NCBI GenBank assembly: GCA_022813625.1
Contig: JAKLMB010000022.1
Location: forward strand, 496,001-560,000
DNA: 64,000 nucleotides
From: Aaosphaeria pasadenensis
Taxonomy: Eukaryota > Ascomycota > Dothideomycetes > Pleosporales
Direction of reading: 5' to 3'
Shown here: positions 34,758-45,999 of the stretch, piece by piece
Layout of the letters: the number at the start of each line of letters is the position of its first letter
How positions within the stretch are numbered: position 1 is the first letter of the stretch
The notes under the pieces: model-generated
The model's database searches: none
What the model saw: only the letters and a program-made list of their open reading frames with translations
Told to the model about the DNA's origin: nothing
Translations under genes and position numbers: made by a program

Positions 34758-37628
34758 ATGGAACGGCCGCCATCCTCGTTCGCAAACGCGACCTCGTACC
34801 TACCCTCACCGGCGGATCTTCTCCTCGTCTTCCCACGCCTACTCGCTAAAGCCGGTATCTATGCGGAGAATCTTGACATCGGCAAGATGTTGTCGGGCGG
34901 TAGCATAATTGCGGAACCAACATCCGTCAACATTACGAACAGTACCGCCGCGATGACGGGAAGCACATTCGTTCAGCAGTCGGCGGCAGCTGCAGCAAGT
35001 GCCGTTGCAAGTTCCCAGGATGAGTCGGGACTTTTCCAATCCTTGAAAAACATTGGAACAGTATTCACCTACATTACGTCGAAGTGGGCTATAACTACGT
35101 TCGCAACAGTGAGTGTCAAGAAAAGCAAGTGTCTGTGTTCGCGATTGGTTACTGACATGTAATGTTAGGCTATCTTGCTAAATCGAACCCATTTCTACGC
35201 ATCTAGCCGTGTCCCACTCTCGTTCAACCGTATCTATCTTCGGTTCGCCTTATACATTCTCCCTACTTTGTTGTTTGTGTACCGGATTCAAAGTCTCCTC
35301 CGGGCGATTCACTGTCAAACATCGCCCGACTGGTCGATAATGCAGTACGGAGCTACCGGGAGACGATTAGACACTGATTTTGCGGGGGAAGGGGGGTTCC
35401 TGTGGTGGGCAAGCTCTCTCTTGCTATTTGGAGAGGACCCTGCGATCTCCTGCAAGGCTGTGAACATGTTCCCCTTGGACGCAGGCTCAACACGCGCTGC
35501 AGGATCTTTGGCCCTTCTCTGGCCGCTGTTTCTGTCGCTGGGCTTCAGTCAGTTCATCGAGACGCTTGCCTGTGCATTGCAGGGTCGCCAGCCCTTGCCT
35601 GAAGTCGGCATGACCATTTTCGAACATTCTCTTGCATTTGCAGAGGCCGAGGCGGTGGTCACAAAGCCTTTTGCTTTAGATACTGCACGATTCTGGAAGC
35701 CAAAGCCCGTCTTTACTCCAGATGGGACTTCACTCACAGTCTCACGTGCTACTCTCTCTTCTTTCGCGAATGTCCCACCTGAGGTACTACTGATTTCTGT
35801 CATATCCAGCTTCAGTCACCTTACAAGCAATGTCCTTGCAATTGCTGGCCTAAGGGCACGTTTCCGCCTTGTGACCACTGGCATCTGGGGCATCGCATAC
35901 ATGTCAGCATTCCTCTGGAGCTTCTTGCGATTTGCCATGTTAGACTCGCAACATGGTGCTGCGATCGGTATTCTGAGGTTTCCGACCGTATGCATTGTGG
36001 GCTTTATACCGCATCTTCTCATCATAATCGGCATAGTTGCATGTGGAACCATATATTCTTTGGCATTTGCACTAACCGTTCTCTCTCCACCTCCCAATCA
36101 GCCCGCCTCGTTGACATGGCGAGAAAGATTTTCAGTTGCATACGAGAATCTACATGCCAACATTCATCTGTCCGCAATTACTCCTCTAACGATCAACTGG
36201 CATGAGGATTTCTACACTGCCATTCTGAAAGTCGGCTTCACTGTGCTGACAGCTGCAAGCGAAGCTGTCTATCTGAACGAAGGGACAAGGGTGAATGTGA
36301 ATTCCATGACTTGGCTAGAGAAAAAGAGGCTTCAAGAGCTGATTGCACGGCAACGGACGTTCCGACAGAGCCTTACCAACATTCCTCGTGAATTGCATGG
36401 AGATGCAATGGCTGAAGGTATCGAAGTTTTGGACAAGGCCAGCAGCGATGTCTCCCAATCTGCATCCGGCTACGCTCGAGAAAGAAAAACCAAAAGTGCA
36501 ACTACAGTGTCTGACGCCACCCGTGCCGCTGGTAGAGATAATGGGGTCGGATTACAACAGCGCCGAGGTCGCTGGACCTTGGCCTACCATTTCCTGAGAA
36601 GCATATCCCGTCTTCTTATGGCTATCCATGCCCGAATCATCATATCGGTCTTGCGAACGGTGCGGATCACGTATTGCCCTAGGTGGCTTCGCCAGATCGC
36701 TGGCAATGTGTCAGTGGAGAAACGACAAGGCCATGCCTCCCGCAATGCACCTGCTAGGTTTGCTACTCCTACAGAGCCGTGGTTGTACGTCGATGAAAAT
36801 ACACGTTTCAAGCCCGCTCTGACAGCAGATCTGGAGAACGTTGTTCGCGAAAAACTCCGCGAAAACGGTGTCTATGAAGAAATGGGAACTCCCATGGTGG
36901 AGGAACACATTACTGACTATCTGTATAACTGGTGGAAACGCGGAGGCCGTTGGAGTGAGGTCGATATGAGTGGCGACTACGTCCCACCACTCGACGACGA
37001 TACAACAAGTGTCGTATCACTGGACACTGCCGCCACAGAAGACGAGTGGTCAGATGTTAGTGATGATGGCCAACGAACGCCTACGCAAAACTGGCCCTAT
37101 GACAATGAGCGGGAGTCATCAGTTCAACCGGAAAGCACAATTGATTTGGCACGTTTGTCGCATCTTCTAGACCCAAAGACCGATGAAGATCGGCAGGAGG
37201 CCCGGCTATTGGCCCGTCATCTCCAGGAACCTGGAATCATGACACGCTCTCGTTATCGTCAATTGATCGAGCGCGAGGAAGCTAGAGTCCTGACTTCGTC
37301 GCGATTGCCAATCACGCTAGCAGGTGGCAGCAATATGACTTCGGAAGAAGAGGAACAGGTCTTGGAAGAGTTCATCCTCAACAAACGAAAGATCGATGAG
37401 CAGGGCACGAGCAAAGCCGGCACCTGGGATAGCGGTGCCGAGGGAATGGGATCTGAAGGCCCTCAATGCGTTGTTTGCCAATTGAGCCCGCGTACAGTTC
37501 TGGTCTGGCCATGTGGGTGTTTGTCATTATGCGACGAGTGTAGAGTTGGGTTGGCATCTAAGAACTATACAACTTGTGTTTGCTGCAGGACCAATGTCCA
37601 GGCTTATTCACGGCTGTATGTGCCATGA
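34758..37628 (+). CDS. Multi-spanning membrane RING protein, Asi1/Asi3-like E3 candidate
   Basis: Exons 34758-35108 and 35169-37628 encode 936 residues; the 60-bp intron is phase 0 and joins FAT to AILLNRTHFY. The N-terminus carries Asn-X-Ser/Thr sites. Five or six hydrophobic segments lie at about residues 142-162, 228-255, 320-345, 350-375 and 388-422. A long hydrophilic region follows, and residues about 884-935 form a C-terminal C3HC4-type RING: CVVCQLSPRTVLVWPCGC, then CDECRVGL and CVCCR. This layout matches yeast Asi1/Asi3, E3 ligases of the inner nuclear membrane that degrade mislocalised membrane proteins and control amino-acid-sensor transcription factors. The orthology and location are inferred from architecture. 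The next gene downstream, in the same direction, is the Ufo1-like gene. Confidence 0.82.
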
Positions 37629-38052
37629 TAGCCTTCGGGTCCATTGGCGTTTTCTATTCTGTACATACTCTTCCTTTTTCTAGTACAATTTTGGCAATGT
37701 CCACGAGGAACATAGTAAGATCCAATGATATATCATCACTGCTGCACGGGTATAGACGATTAGAGAATAGACATAGTGTAATTAAGAGTGAACCGCTCGT
37801 CGCCGAGAACCGGTGCCGAAAGTGACGCGGATTGTTCAGGGCTTCTCTCGAGATCCCATTCGGGTAAAGCCAAAGGACGAACACCAGAGCTTAGTCACCT
37901 ATCCAAAACCTTTCTTCTGAGCCTTCAACTTCGTCATCATCGACAACCAAAAACTCTCGATTACCAGCAGCCACTGACTCCTTGATTCACGACTGAGCAA
38001 CACGAACCAGCTCGGTCAATTGCGAATAACTCTTTAACCTATTTCAATTTTT
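37629..38052. promoter_or_regulatory. Promoter region of the Ufo1-like gene
   Basis: 424 bp between two plus-strand genes. It holds the terminator of the RING gene and, near 37900-38040, a CT-rich leader with short A runs before the ATG at 38053. Confidence 0.45.
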
Positions 38053-41000
38053 ATGCAACCAGACCCGTCCACCGCATTCAAGAACGATTTGCCCCCCGAA
38101 CCACCCCTCGATAACAGCTCTACAATTTCCCAGCATGGAATTCTCCACTTCGATGATCGCCCAACGTCCCTGCCTCCTCAGCATGAGGAGCAGAGAGACT
38201 CGTGGCGACTCTCAAATGGAAGCCGCACCAGTTCATTTACGCGTTCCCCTGAACGCGTTCTTGCGGATGAGTCCGCGCGACTGAACGGCAATTTCACCCC
38301 ACTCCGGGAGCCCCGCGATCGAATTTCGGAATATGAGAATGCCTTGACTTCATCTGTCAAGAAACGCTCGGAAGGTCCGATCTTTGAGGTTATTAAGAAG
38401 CCTAGGAAGCCTGGCGACATGGCTTCCCCAATCACTGATTTGCCAAATGGTGAGCTACCACGACTGTCCATTCACTTCCCGATGCTAACCTGACTCTAGA
38501 AATCCTAACGCATGCTCTATCCCATCTTTCTCCAAATGACCTCGCTGCTGTCTCTCTCGTTTCGCGCCGTTTCAACTCACTCGTCACCACCCCGCATGCG
38601 TGGCAAGTTGCCTTTGCTCGCTACTTCCCTGGACCTGAAGCTCTTATTGATCCTGAGGTGCGACTGGGTGCCGAGGATGCTGGGGACTACGTCCGTTCGG
38701 AGAAGCGATCATTCACTAGACTAATGGCATTGACTTCGTGGAGGACCGAATACATAGTCCGTACGAGATCACTGCGCTCCATGGCAAGAGGCAAACCTGT
38801 TCAAGCACCATCCACTGTCACCTCGGCGCGTTTGGGCCACACTCAGACTCCAGCTCCCATTATCATGTACAACGCAGAGACATTTGCCACTATAAACCAC
38901 CTGCATGCTACATTTGGTGCTGGGTTGAACAAGCGACTTCCTCGATTCGTTCACGGTGCTGATGACGTTGGCTTGGTCACTAGCAGCGACCCGACTACTG
39001 GAAAGGTAGATCCATGGGGTCGCAGTGATCCCAATTTCTACAGCCAGTTCTCTGAGCGCTTTCCTGGAGTTGCCGAGTGGGGTCTGGGCGCAGGTGAAAT
39101 CGTTGGACGGCCAAACGTCATGGATATTTCGCAGCCGTATGGAATGTTATATGGTCAGGGCTGCCCTGAGGGCTCCTGCTACTACCGATCAGTAGAAGAA
39201 TTGCGTGGTCGCTTCATCGCACAACCTACCGATCTTTCTATGCCAGAAGCAGGGGTTCCCAAGCTTGGCGTTGATGGTGGTGCTATCTGCAGCGTCTGGC
39301 TTGCAAAATCAAGTACTATTCCGACATTATCCGAAGGCCTTATCGGAATGATGATGGGATCCGCTGCAGGTGTTGTGACGGCCTGCTCTGTTGGCACTGA
39401 TGGACTTCGTGGTCAACGGCTCCAGCGCGGCGAACTGACGGCACGCTGGGTGCTGAGCCCCGGTGTGCCGGTTGTGTCAATTGTCGTCGATGAGAATTAT
39501 TCCCTCAAAAGGCAAGCGCAGAACCGGATCTGGGCCGTTGCCCTGAACGCTTTGGGCGAGCTCTTCTATCTGACCAAGTTTCCTATCCGCAATACTGCCC
39601 CCCAAAGTCAAGAAATAGAGCAATTAGAACATCACGCCTGGACTACAGGTCGAACGGTCTACTGGAATCTCGTTGAGCCTAGTAGGCGTACAGCGCGGCC
39701 CGACCCTTATAATGATAGCGAGACCGACGGCAGCTACTCGCCTCGAACTTCCTGGGATGGCATGTGCTTGAGTAAAGACCAAGTTGCGGCAGAAACGAAA
39801 GAGATCCGGTCATTTATTCGAAAGCAACCCAAGGATTTCCGTGCTTCCTGCCTTGGCTGGGATATGCGCCGACGTCTTGAGGTAGATTTCGCGGGTGACG
39901 ACGGACACTATGCCGGAGAAGCTATGATCGTCTTCCAGTGTGGGCTTGGGGAAGATGAGACGGCGGAGATCAAGAGGTATACACGATGGAAATCAGTGGA
40001 AAAGAACAAGAGCTTCCCTATTCCGAATGGCGTTGCCACACGACACAACGCATCGATTTTTGGCGGTTCGGCGACGCCAATCTCATCTCACGTAGCATCT
40101 ACGGAACGTATAAGGAGCGACTCGTCCATATCTACATCCAGCTCACCTGAAAGGGAGAACTTGGTAGAGGAATGGCGATGCTCTCTACTTAGTTTCGGGG
40201 GTCTCAAAATGATTCGCATTTCCGCGACCACACTGGACATTTCGACATTCGCCACCATGACCATGTCAGAAGATCCGGCCCTTGGCTTTTCGACTACATC
40301 CACTGCATCATCGCCGTACGCCTCCCCTATGTCAGTGGCTAGCCAGCCGGCTTCACCTGCAGATATTCCAGGACAACGCGGCCGTTTCATTGCTGCTGGA
40401 ACTCTGAATGGTGTTGTCCTTCTCTGGGACGTACGTGCCCCCTTTTCTCGTAGCGTGGATTACGTGAACAGCATCGACCCAATCCGCATTATCTATACCG
40501 AATCGCCTGAGATATCATGTCTTGGTCTCACCGCATTGCACCTCATACACGGAGGCAACGACGGCCTAGTTCAAGCTTGGGATCCGTTGGCGTCTAGCAT
40601 GCAACCGATCAAGACACTGAATTCCCGCTTTTCGTCCCGAGCCCGCAGACGGCTTGTCCAAGCTCAAGCTTCGGTACACGGGGTGGGAATCAACATGTAT
40701 GCTGCTGGAGCCATATGCGTGGATCCCGATCCGACAACATTACGTGGTGCGGTTTCCCTTGGTAATCAGATCCGTTACTGGAGCTACAGCTCCTCTGCAG
40801 CGGACCAGTTCAAGAGCAGCAAGCGCAGACTCCGACACTCGGAAAGAGGCAGCAACACTGCCGTAGAACGGTTCTCGGGCACCGGCAGGACGAACCTCAA
40901 AGACTACATCGCGAACGAGCAGTACGAACTTGAACGAGAGAAAGTTGAGCGAGACCGGCAGGCGGAGCGCTTGGCTGGGCGGTTCGGCGTCGATTTACTT

Positions 41001-41516
41001 GGTGACGAAGACGAGGCGCTCGCGTATGCTGCTATGTTATCCCAGGAGAGCTTGGAGAACGAGAAGAAGAAACGGCAAGAAAGCGAAACCAGCAGCGCTC
41101 TGTCAAGCACGACGATCACGCCGGAGCCAAGTGTCTCTGGACAAGCTTCCTCGCCGACTTTGGTGGGCGATCAAGAGCTCGATGCTGACATTGCCGAAGC
41201 TATTCGCCTTAGCTTGCAAGAGAACTCGCCTGACTCTTATGGTTACGATGATTCCGCTAATGACCTTGGCATTGATATTCCGATCAAGTATGCCAAAGGT
41301 CGCAAGTCACCACCGCGCTCCAAGGCCAGCCCAACTGGAGGAGCGCGTGCCAACGGGGGATCGAGCAAAGAAAGCGAGTTGTCTGATTTAGAGTTCGCTC
41401 TCCAATTAAGCCTTGCAGAAGAGCAAAGCAGGAAGGATGCCGAGGATTCTTTCCCACCTCTGAGCCCCGTGAATGGGTCCTCTGGAGGGAAAGGCAAAGG
41501 GAAGATGCGTTGGTAG
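38053..41516 (+). CDS. F-box / beta-propeller / UIM protein, Ufo1-like
   Basis: Exons 38053-38449 and 38500-41516 encode 1137 residues; the 50-bp intron has a GTGAGC donor and a GCTAAC branch site. Splicing builds the F-box at residues about 129-172 (LPNEILTHALSHLSPNDLAA, then VSLVSRRFNSLV). The middle holds WD-like strands, clearest at about 763-840 (GTLNGVVLLWDVRAP, HGGNDGLVQAWDPLA). Three ubiquitin-interacting motifs follow: DEALAYAAMLSQES (about 970-985), DADIAEAIRLSLQEN (about 1027-1041) and LSDLEFALQLSLAEEQ (about 1093-1108). F-box plus propeller plus three C-terminal UIMs is the architecture of yeast Ufo1, an SCF receptor that degrades Ho endonuclease. It should bind Skp1 and load substrates onto SCF. 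Targets here are unknown. Confidence 0.87.
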
Positions 41517-41871
41517 AAGATGAAGTCCTTCCGCCCTTGATTCACATTTGCTCTCTGCCATCCGTATCCGATGATTGTGCGATAGTATTATGTTAGATTT
41601 TGCTTCTTCATCCTTCCTTTCTTTTTTAATCGTCTTCTGTAATCACCGATTCAGCCTTTCTTGAACGCGGCGGATCTCCGAGGTTCGAAAGTACATGCAG
41701 GATGGTGATATATAATTCATCATTGCCAATATTCAATTCTCACTATAGTATACATTGTTCAATATAATATTTTCCTCGTTTCTTAAAACGCCAATGAACC
41801 TTCTCAAGCATCACTAGCATCCACTCCCTCAACGTCTCCAGCATCTTCCACACTCCCTCAGCTGAGTCCGT
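41517..41871. other. Convergent intergenic region
   Basis: 355 bp between convergent stops, AT-rich with T runs near 41620-41640. No ORF of interest. Confidence 0.6.
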
Positions 41872-43444
41872 TCACCCGGCGAGCATAAAAACAGGCACTG
41901 AATGTCGTCGCTTTAGACGCTTTGCTGGTGGTTCAGTCGGTTGGTCTGAAGCTTGCGACGACGATGTCGATTCCCACGACGAGGTCGATTCGTCTTCCGA
42001 ATTTACAAATTTCTCCTCATTGTCGCGAGTGATCTCTTGCTCATCAACGTGAGTGCGAGAGATTGATTTATCTGAAGATGTGGCCTGCAGATCCCCGTTA
42101 ACCACATCTTCCGCATCAGCCTTCCCGATCCTTCGGGCTCTGTCGTTCGCTCGCTGAATAGCCTTGTTTCTTTGCTCTTCTGCATAGTCCCGTAGGTTCC
42201 GGAACGACCTCGCTGCTTTTCGAAAATCTTTTGCAGAGCCGTCCACCGCGTGCGATCGGATTAGATTCATGTAATACTCTGGACGATTGCCATGATCGCT
42301 GGACCGGGCAGAATGTATCGAATACAGATTCAGGCCGCCAGCATAGTACGTCGCTGTTATAGTATGGGCATTGTTGACCACCACTGGCTCATCTTGGTTC
42401 CATGAGTTTAAACTTATTTGGCCTCTTTCTCCCAATGCGCCATTATACAATGCTTGTCGTCTGCCTAGAATAGGAATATCACAATCTCCCCCTGCCGCGA
42501 GAAAGAAGTTAGGCGCAATGGGAAGATCAGTTTGCGTTGAAGGTATAATCATATTGTCAAGGTCCTCTCGCACTGTTCGATGAAGTTGTTCAGGACGAGC
42601 GCCGTCGAAGACGTCAGAGATAGCAGGAACAAGATTGCCATCCGTCAGAGGTTTGAGATTCGTAAAGGGGATCTTTTCAGAAACGCACCTCGCGTCCCGG
42701 ATCTTGCCTTCAAGAATGGGAATCACAGATCTTGTAACTTGGTAGCCCTTCCTCGCAAATGCATTGGCTCGCGAAAAATCTTCGTACGTGCCATCCGGGC
42801 AATTAGAGGGCGAGAGCGATGCCCGGTATCGCTTTGACCTCTGTTTCATTTCATCCAAGTTATCTGGTTTTGGTCTAGATCGACCATCAGGGAAACGATG
42901 GAAGTGGATAAATACCCCGCCATCAATAAGATTCTGTTGGAAGTTGTCGTCGTAGGGCCCTGTTTTCCTTGAGGTTGTAGAACTTGTGCCGTGTCTTCGC
43001 GAGGTAGCCTTGGGGCCTTCTGGGACGCGACTATAGGAGCGAGATGGGTTCCAACTCCTCACGCGGTACGCCGGTCCTGGATGCTGTGAAACTATTAGAT
43101 GTGTAGACACGAGGGGAGTAATGAACACATACGCCTCTAAGATCAGATATGTCTGGCCCGCCTTCGCTAGCTAATCGTCTAATTTTGGCGAGGAAACTTC
43201 GAGTGACTGGTCGGTTTGATAGAGGCGGCGGCGACCGCTTGTAATGCTGTCTACTCCTTCGAGTCCATTCTTCCAGGGCATTTCTAGTCAAGACGACCTT
43301 GGAGAGATTGTCCCAAAACTCTGGCGGTAACTGAGATGTAGGGTACTCTTTGATCTTCTGTCTTTTCGATTGCGCCGTGGGGGCCTCGAGAGGTGGATCT
43401 GGTTCCGCACGTTTGCGTTTGTGCGAAGTGTTCGATTCGGACAT
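41872..43444 (-). CDS. Unassigned fungal protein family, possibly PD-(D/E)XK-like
   Basis: Exons 43444-43133 and 43083-41872 encode 507 residues; the 49-bp intron is phase 0 and joins SDLRG to HPGPAY. The N-terminus is basic (SHKRKRAEPDPP) and the C-terminus has a possible nuclear signal (PPAKRLKRRHS). The middle looks conserved: EDFSRANAFARKGYQVTRSV, ARPEQLHRTVREDLDNMI, PNFFLAAGGDCDIPILGRRQ, ALYNGALGERGQISL and RPEYYMNLIRSHAVDG. I recall similar fungal hypothetical proteins in which the PNFFL block reads like a nuclease-fold E-x-K motif; here that position is LAAGG. The family assignment is from memory and the function is unknown. Convergent with the Ufo1-like gene. Confidence 0.7.
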
Positions 43445-44499
43445 GGTGAGCAAAGTAAAACAAGTACTTGAAGAGGTTCAAACGAAGATTTGTGACAGGG
43501 CTTATCATCTTTTCAAGTCCTTTATGGGACAAAGGGAGAGATGTCTAACCCATTGTGAATCCAGAACCACAGACAAAAGGAGATTTCAAAACACCAAGCC
43601 TGCACAATACCCATGCATTCGACTAAGCCAGTGGATTTACAATGAAGCGGACAAAACCAAAACGACAACCTAGGGGACTTCCATATAAGACCCTTGAAAC
43701 TTGTTGCATTGTGTGTTCTCTCACACCACCTTCTGCTGCAAAATTGTTACAAAGTAGTGAAGATCTAGTCGTAAAGATTTTTAAGTGTAAACAAGCCAAT
43801 AAGTCGAGCCCTGGTGGTTCTACTCACACATGGAATTCGACCACTACATCTGTGAACGTGTGGGCTTAGAACTACTATGATCTAACATAATTATGCCAGA
43901 TACGCGTTGAACCATGATACTGGCCATGTCCATTATTCCTTCCTCCAAAGGAATACAAGTAACGATTCTATCGATATAATGTTGAAGTGGGAGCAATCAA
44001 TAACTCTTCTCTTGATGATTTTTAAATGAGTAAAGTTAAGCTTCTTGTTATGGTCGTACAAAAGAGACCGCTGGAACAATAATACAACGCCTTTGCAAGA
44101 TCGATGTGTAGTAGTTAGCTAGCGACGTCAAGAGTGGCCTTTTCTAAATTGGGATCGTACGGAGACAAAGGAAACCCTCAGGTACGAGTAAGCATAATGT
44201 GCCCAATCAGCATTTTGATTATCTCTCTATCATCGGCTTCCAACTTCAACGCAGTTTGCAATTCTAAGTCAACATTTGGTTCAATTATGGTCGACTCTTA
44301 TTAACTCTCTTTGTTCTCCATGGGTTGGGAATAGATTTAAACATGGATTTTCGTTTCTTGTAATTGGTTTTCCCATGTTAGATCATCTCTTCCAAAATAC
44401 AATGTAGATAAAGGCCAATTATGCCCACATGAAACTTGATAGGAGTAGGCTTCGTAATCGATATCTTGTTAAGTAGGATCATCCCTTGTTTTCCTTATC
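43445..44499. other. AT-rich intergenic region
   Basis: 1055 bp that look richer in A and T than the flanking coding DNA, with no convincing ORF. It serves as promoter side of the preceding minus-strand gene and 3' side of the small orphan gene. Confidence 0.5.
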
Positions 44500-44924
44500 T
44501 CACTCATTCTTCTGTTTATAATACTGAGACTCTCGTGTCTCCGGATTATACGAATAGAATGATTTGATCTCCTTACTCCAGTACACTCTTAACGGTTTTT
44601 CCAGATCGATTGGTTTGGTGTAGATCGTGTCCTGTTCCACTTCAGTATGCCTCCAACACACCTTTCCATCCTTATCTGTCGTCTCCTCCCAACCCCGTGC
44701 CACCGATTCGTATGGTACCATTTGTTTTTTTGCATCCCCCTCCTGAGGTTTGTTAGTTCGTCTTGGGTGTCTGACCCGGGGGGGTGGCGGTGCGTGATAA
44801 TAATACTGACCTTCTGTCGATCTTCTTTCATTTCTTTGATTACGTCAAGAATCGCCTGGTGTTTTTGACGCTTGACATCCTTATGGTGTTGTTTTCTTTC
44901 TTGGTAGTATTCTTCCGACGACAT
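44500..44924 (-). CDS. Small orphan protein, 118 residues
   Basis: Exons 44924-44811 and 44742-44500 with a 68-bp intron (GTCAGT donor, CCTCAG acceptor, phase 0). The frame continues cleanly from EMKEDRQK into EGDAKKQMVPYESVARGW. The N-terminal 45 residues are charged and probably helical (YYQERKQHHKDVKRQKHQ). The rest is rich in Trp and Tyr: GKVCWRHTEVEQDTIYTKP, then RVYWSKEIKSFYSYNPETRE, which recalls a WW-like strand pattern without fitting the WW consensus. There is no signal peptide or membrane segment. I recognise no family. The unusual donor lowers confidence slightly; the codon-level sense of both halves supports a real gene. Confidence 0.6.
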
Positions 44925-45999
44925 GTTTTGGCGGATTGCAGAGATTTAGAAGTATCGTGTGCACAAGATTAGGTGGGAATAATTCAAGGTAGGAGAAAAC
45001 TTAGTGTGGTTTAAGTATAAGAAGATTTCTTACTGCATAATGTTGCTTTATAGTCTTTCATAGAGGTTCTGACTGTGATGTCTTTGACTCTGAGGTATAA
45101 TGACTGTCTTTGGCAGTGTCATGTTAGTTGTTTTCGTTGTTGATGACTCTAGTGAGGAGTCAAAAGATGGCGCCTTTGCGGTCTATGTGATCTGTTTCAA
45201 TGAAGCTTGCGAGAAAAGAAGATGGCTTCGTCGAGTCTAACATGTTTGGATGTTTTCTCACATTACATGTGATATGGCACGATGATGGTATGTTTCAAGG
45301 GAATATTATTTCGTTCTATGTGAAAAGTGAAAGCTGCCCTAGGACATAAATAAAATCTTGTAGCTACATTTATCATAAGTCTCTGAAATCTGAGTATGCT
45401 TTGCATGCATCGTCGTTCCAAACGTTGAATGTAAAAATGCTAGGAAAACTGAGGCGGTACCTACGAAGTGATGACTAGCACTAATTAAGACTCACGATTT
45501 CACCAACGTATTTATTAATTAAAAAAACCTGGAGTTTGCAATACTTCAACCTAGCAAACCTTACTACTTACCACTGTGACCTCGAGAAATGAATCATATT
45601 GTCTTGCAGTCTTGTTGAATTGAGGTGCAATGAATGTTGCTGGTGACCTCAAGTATCGACGACCCGAAAGTAGTTAGATTAGGAATTAGATAAGCCTGCT
45701 GGTACGTGCCCAGGTGGATTGCCATTCGTGTGGACGCGCGACCTTTCATCACGAACTTCTTTACTTTCGCACTGTGCATCAATATATCTTTTGGATGGTG
45801 TTTTGGAATGCCAATCTGGAACTTGGAGCTTTGTATTTGAACTCATTACTGATTGCGCAACCTCTTGCGCAGCCTGAGTAAGAGTACCACTGATCTAACA
45901 TACCACGGCTATGCGATCGGCATAATAAATCTGTGGAACAAGTGCTACTATGAAAGTGCTCAACCAAAGGCGCTTGTAAGCCTAAATCATCAATCAAAG
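44925..45999. promoter_or_regulatory. Divergent intergenic region (small orphan / IML1)
   Basis: 1075 bp of AT-rich DNA between divergent genes. It has repeated gtcttt/gactgt words near 45050-45115. No ORF of interest. Confidence 0.45.
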
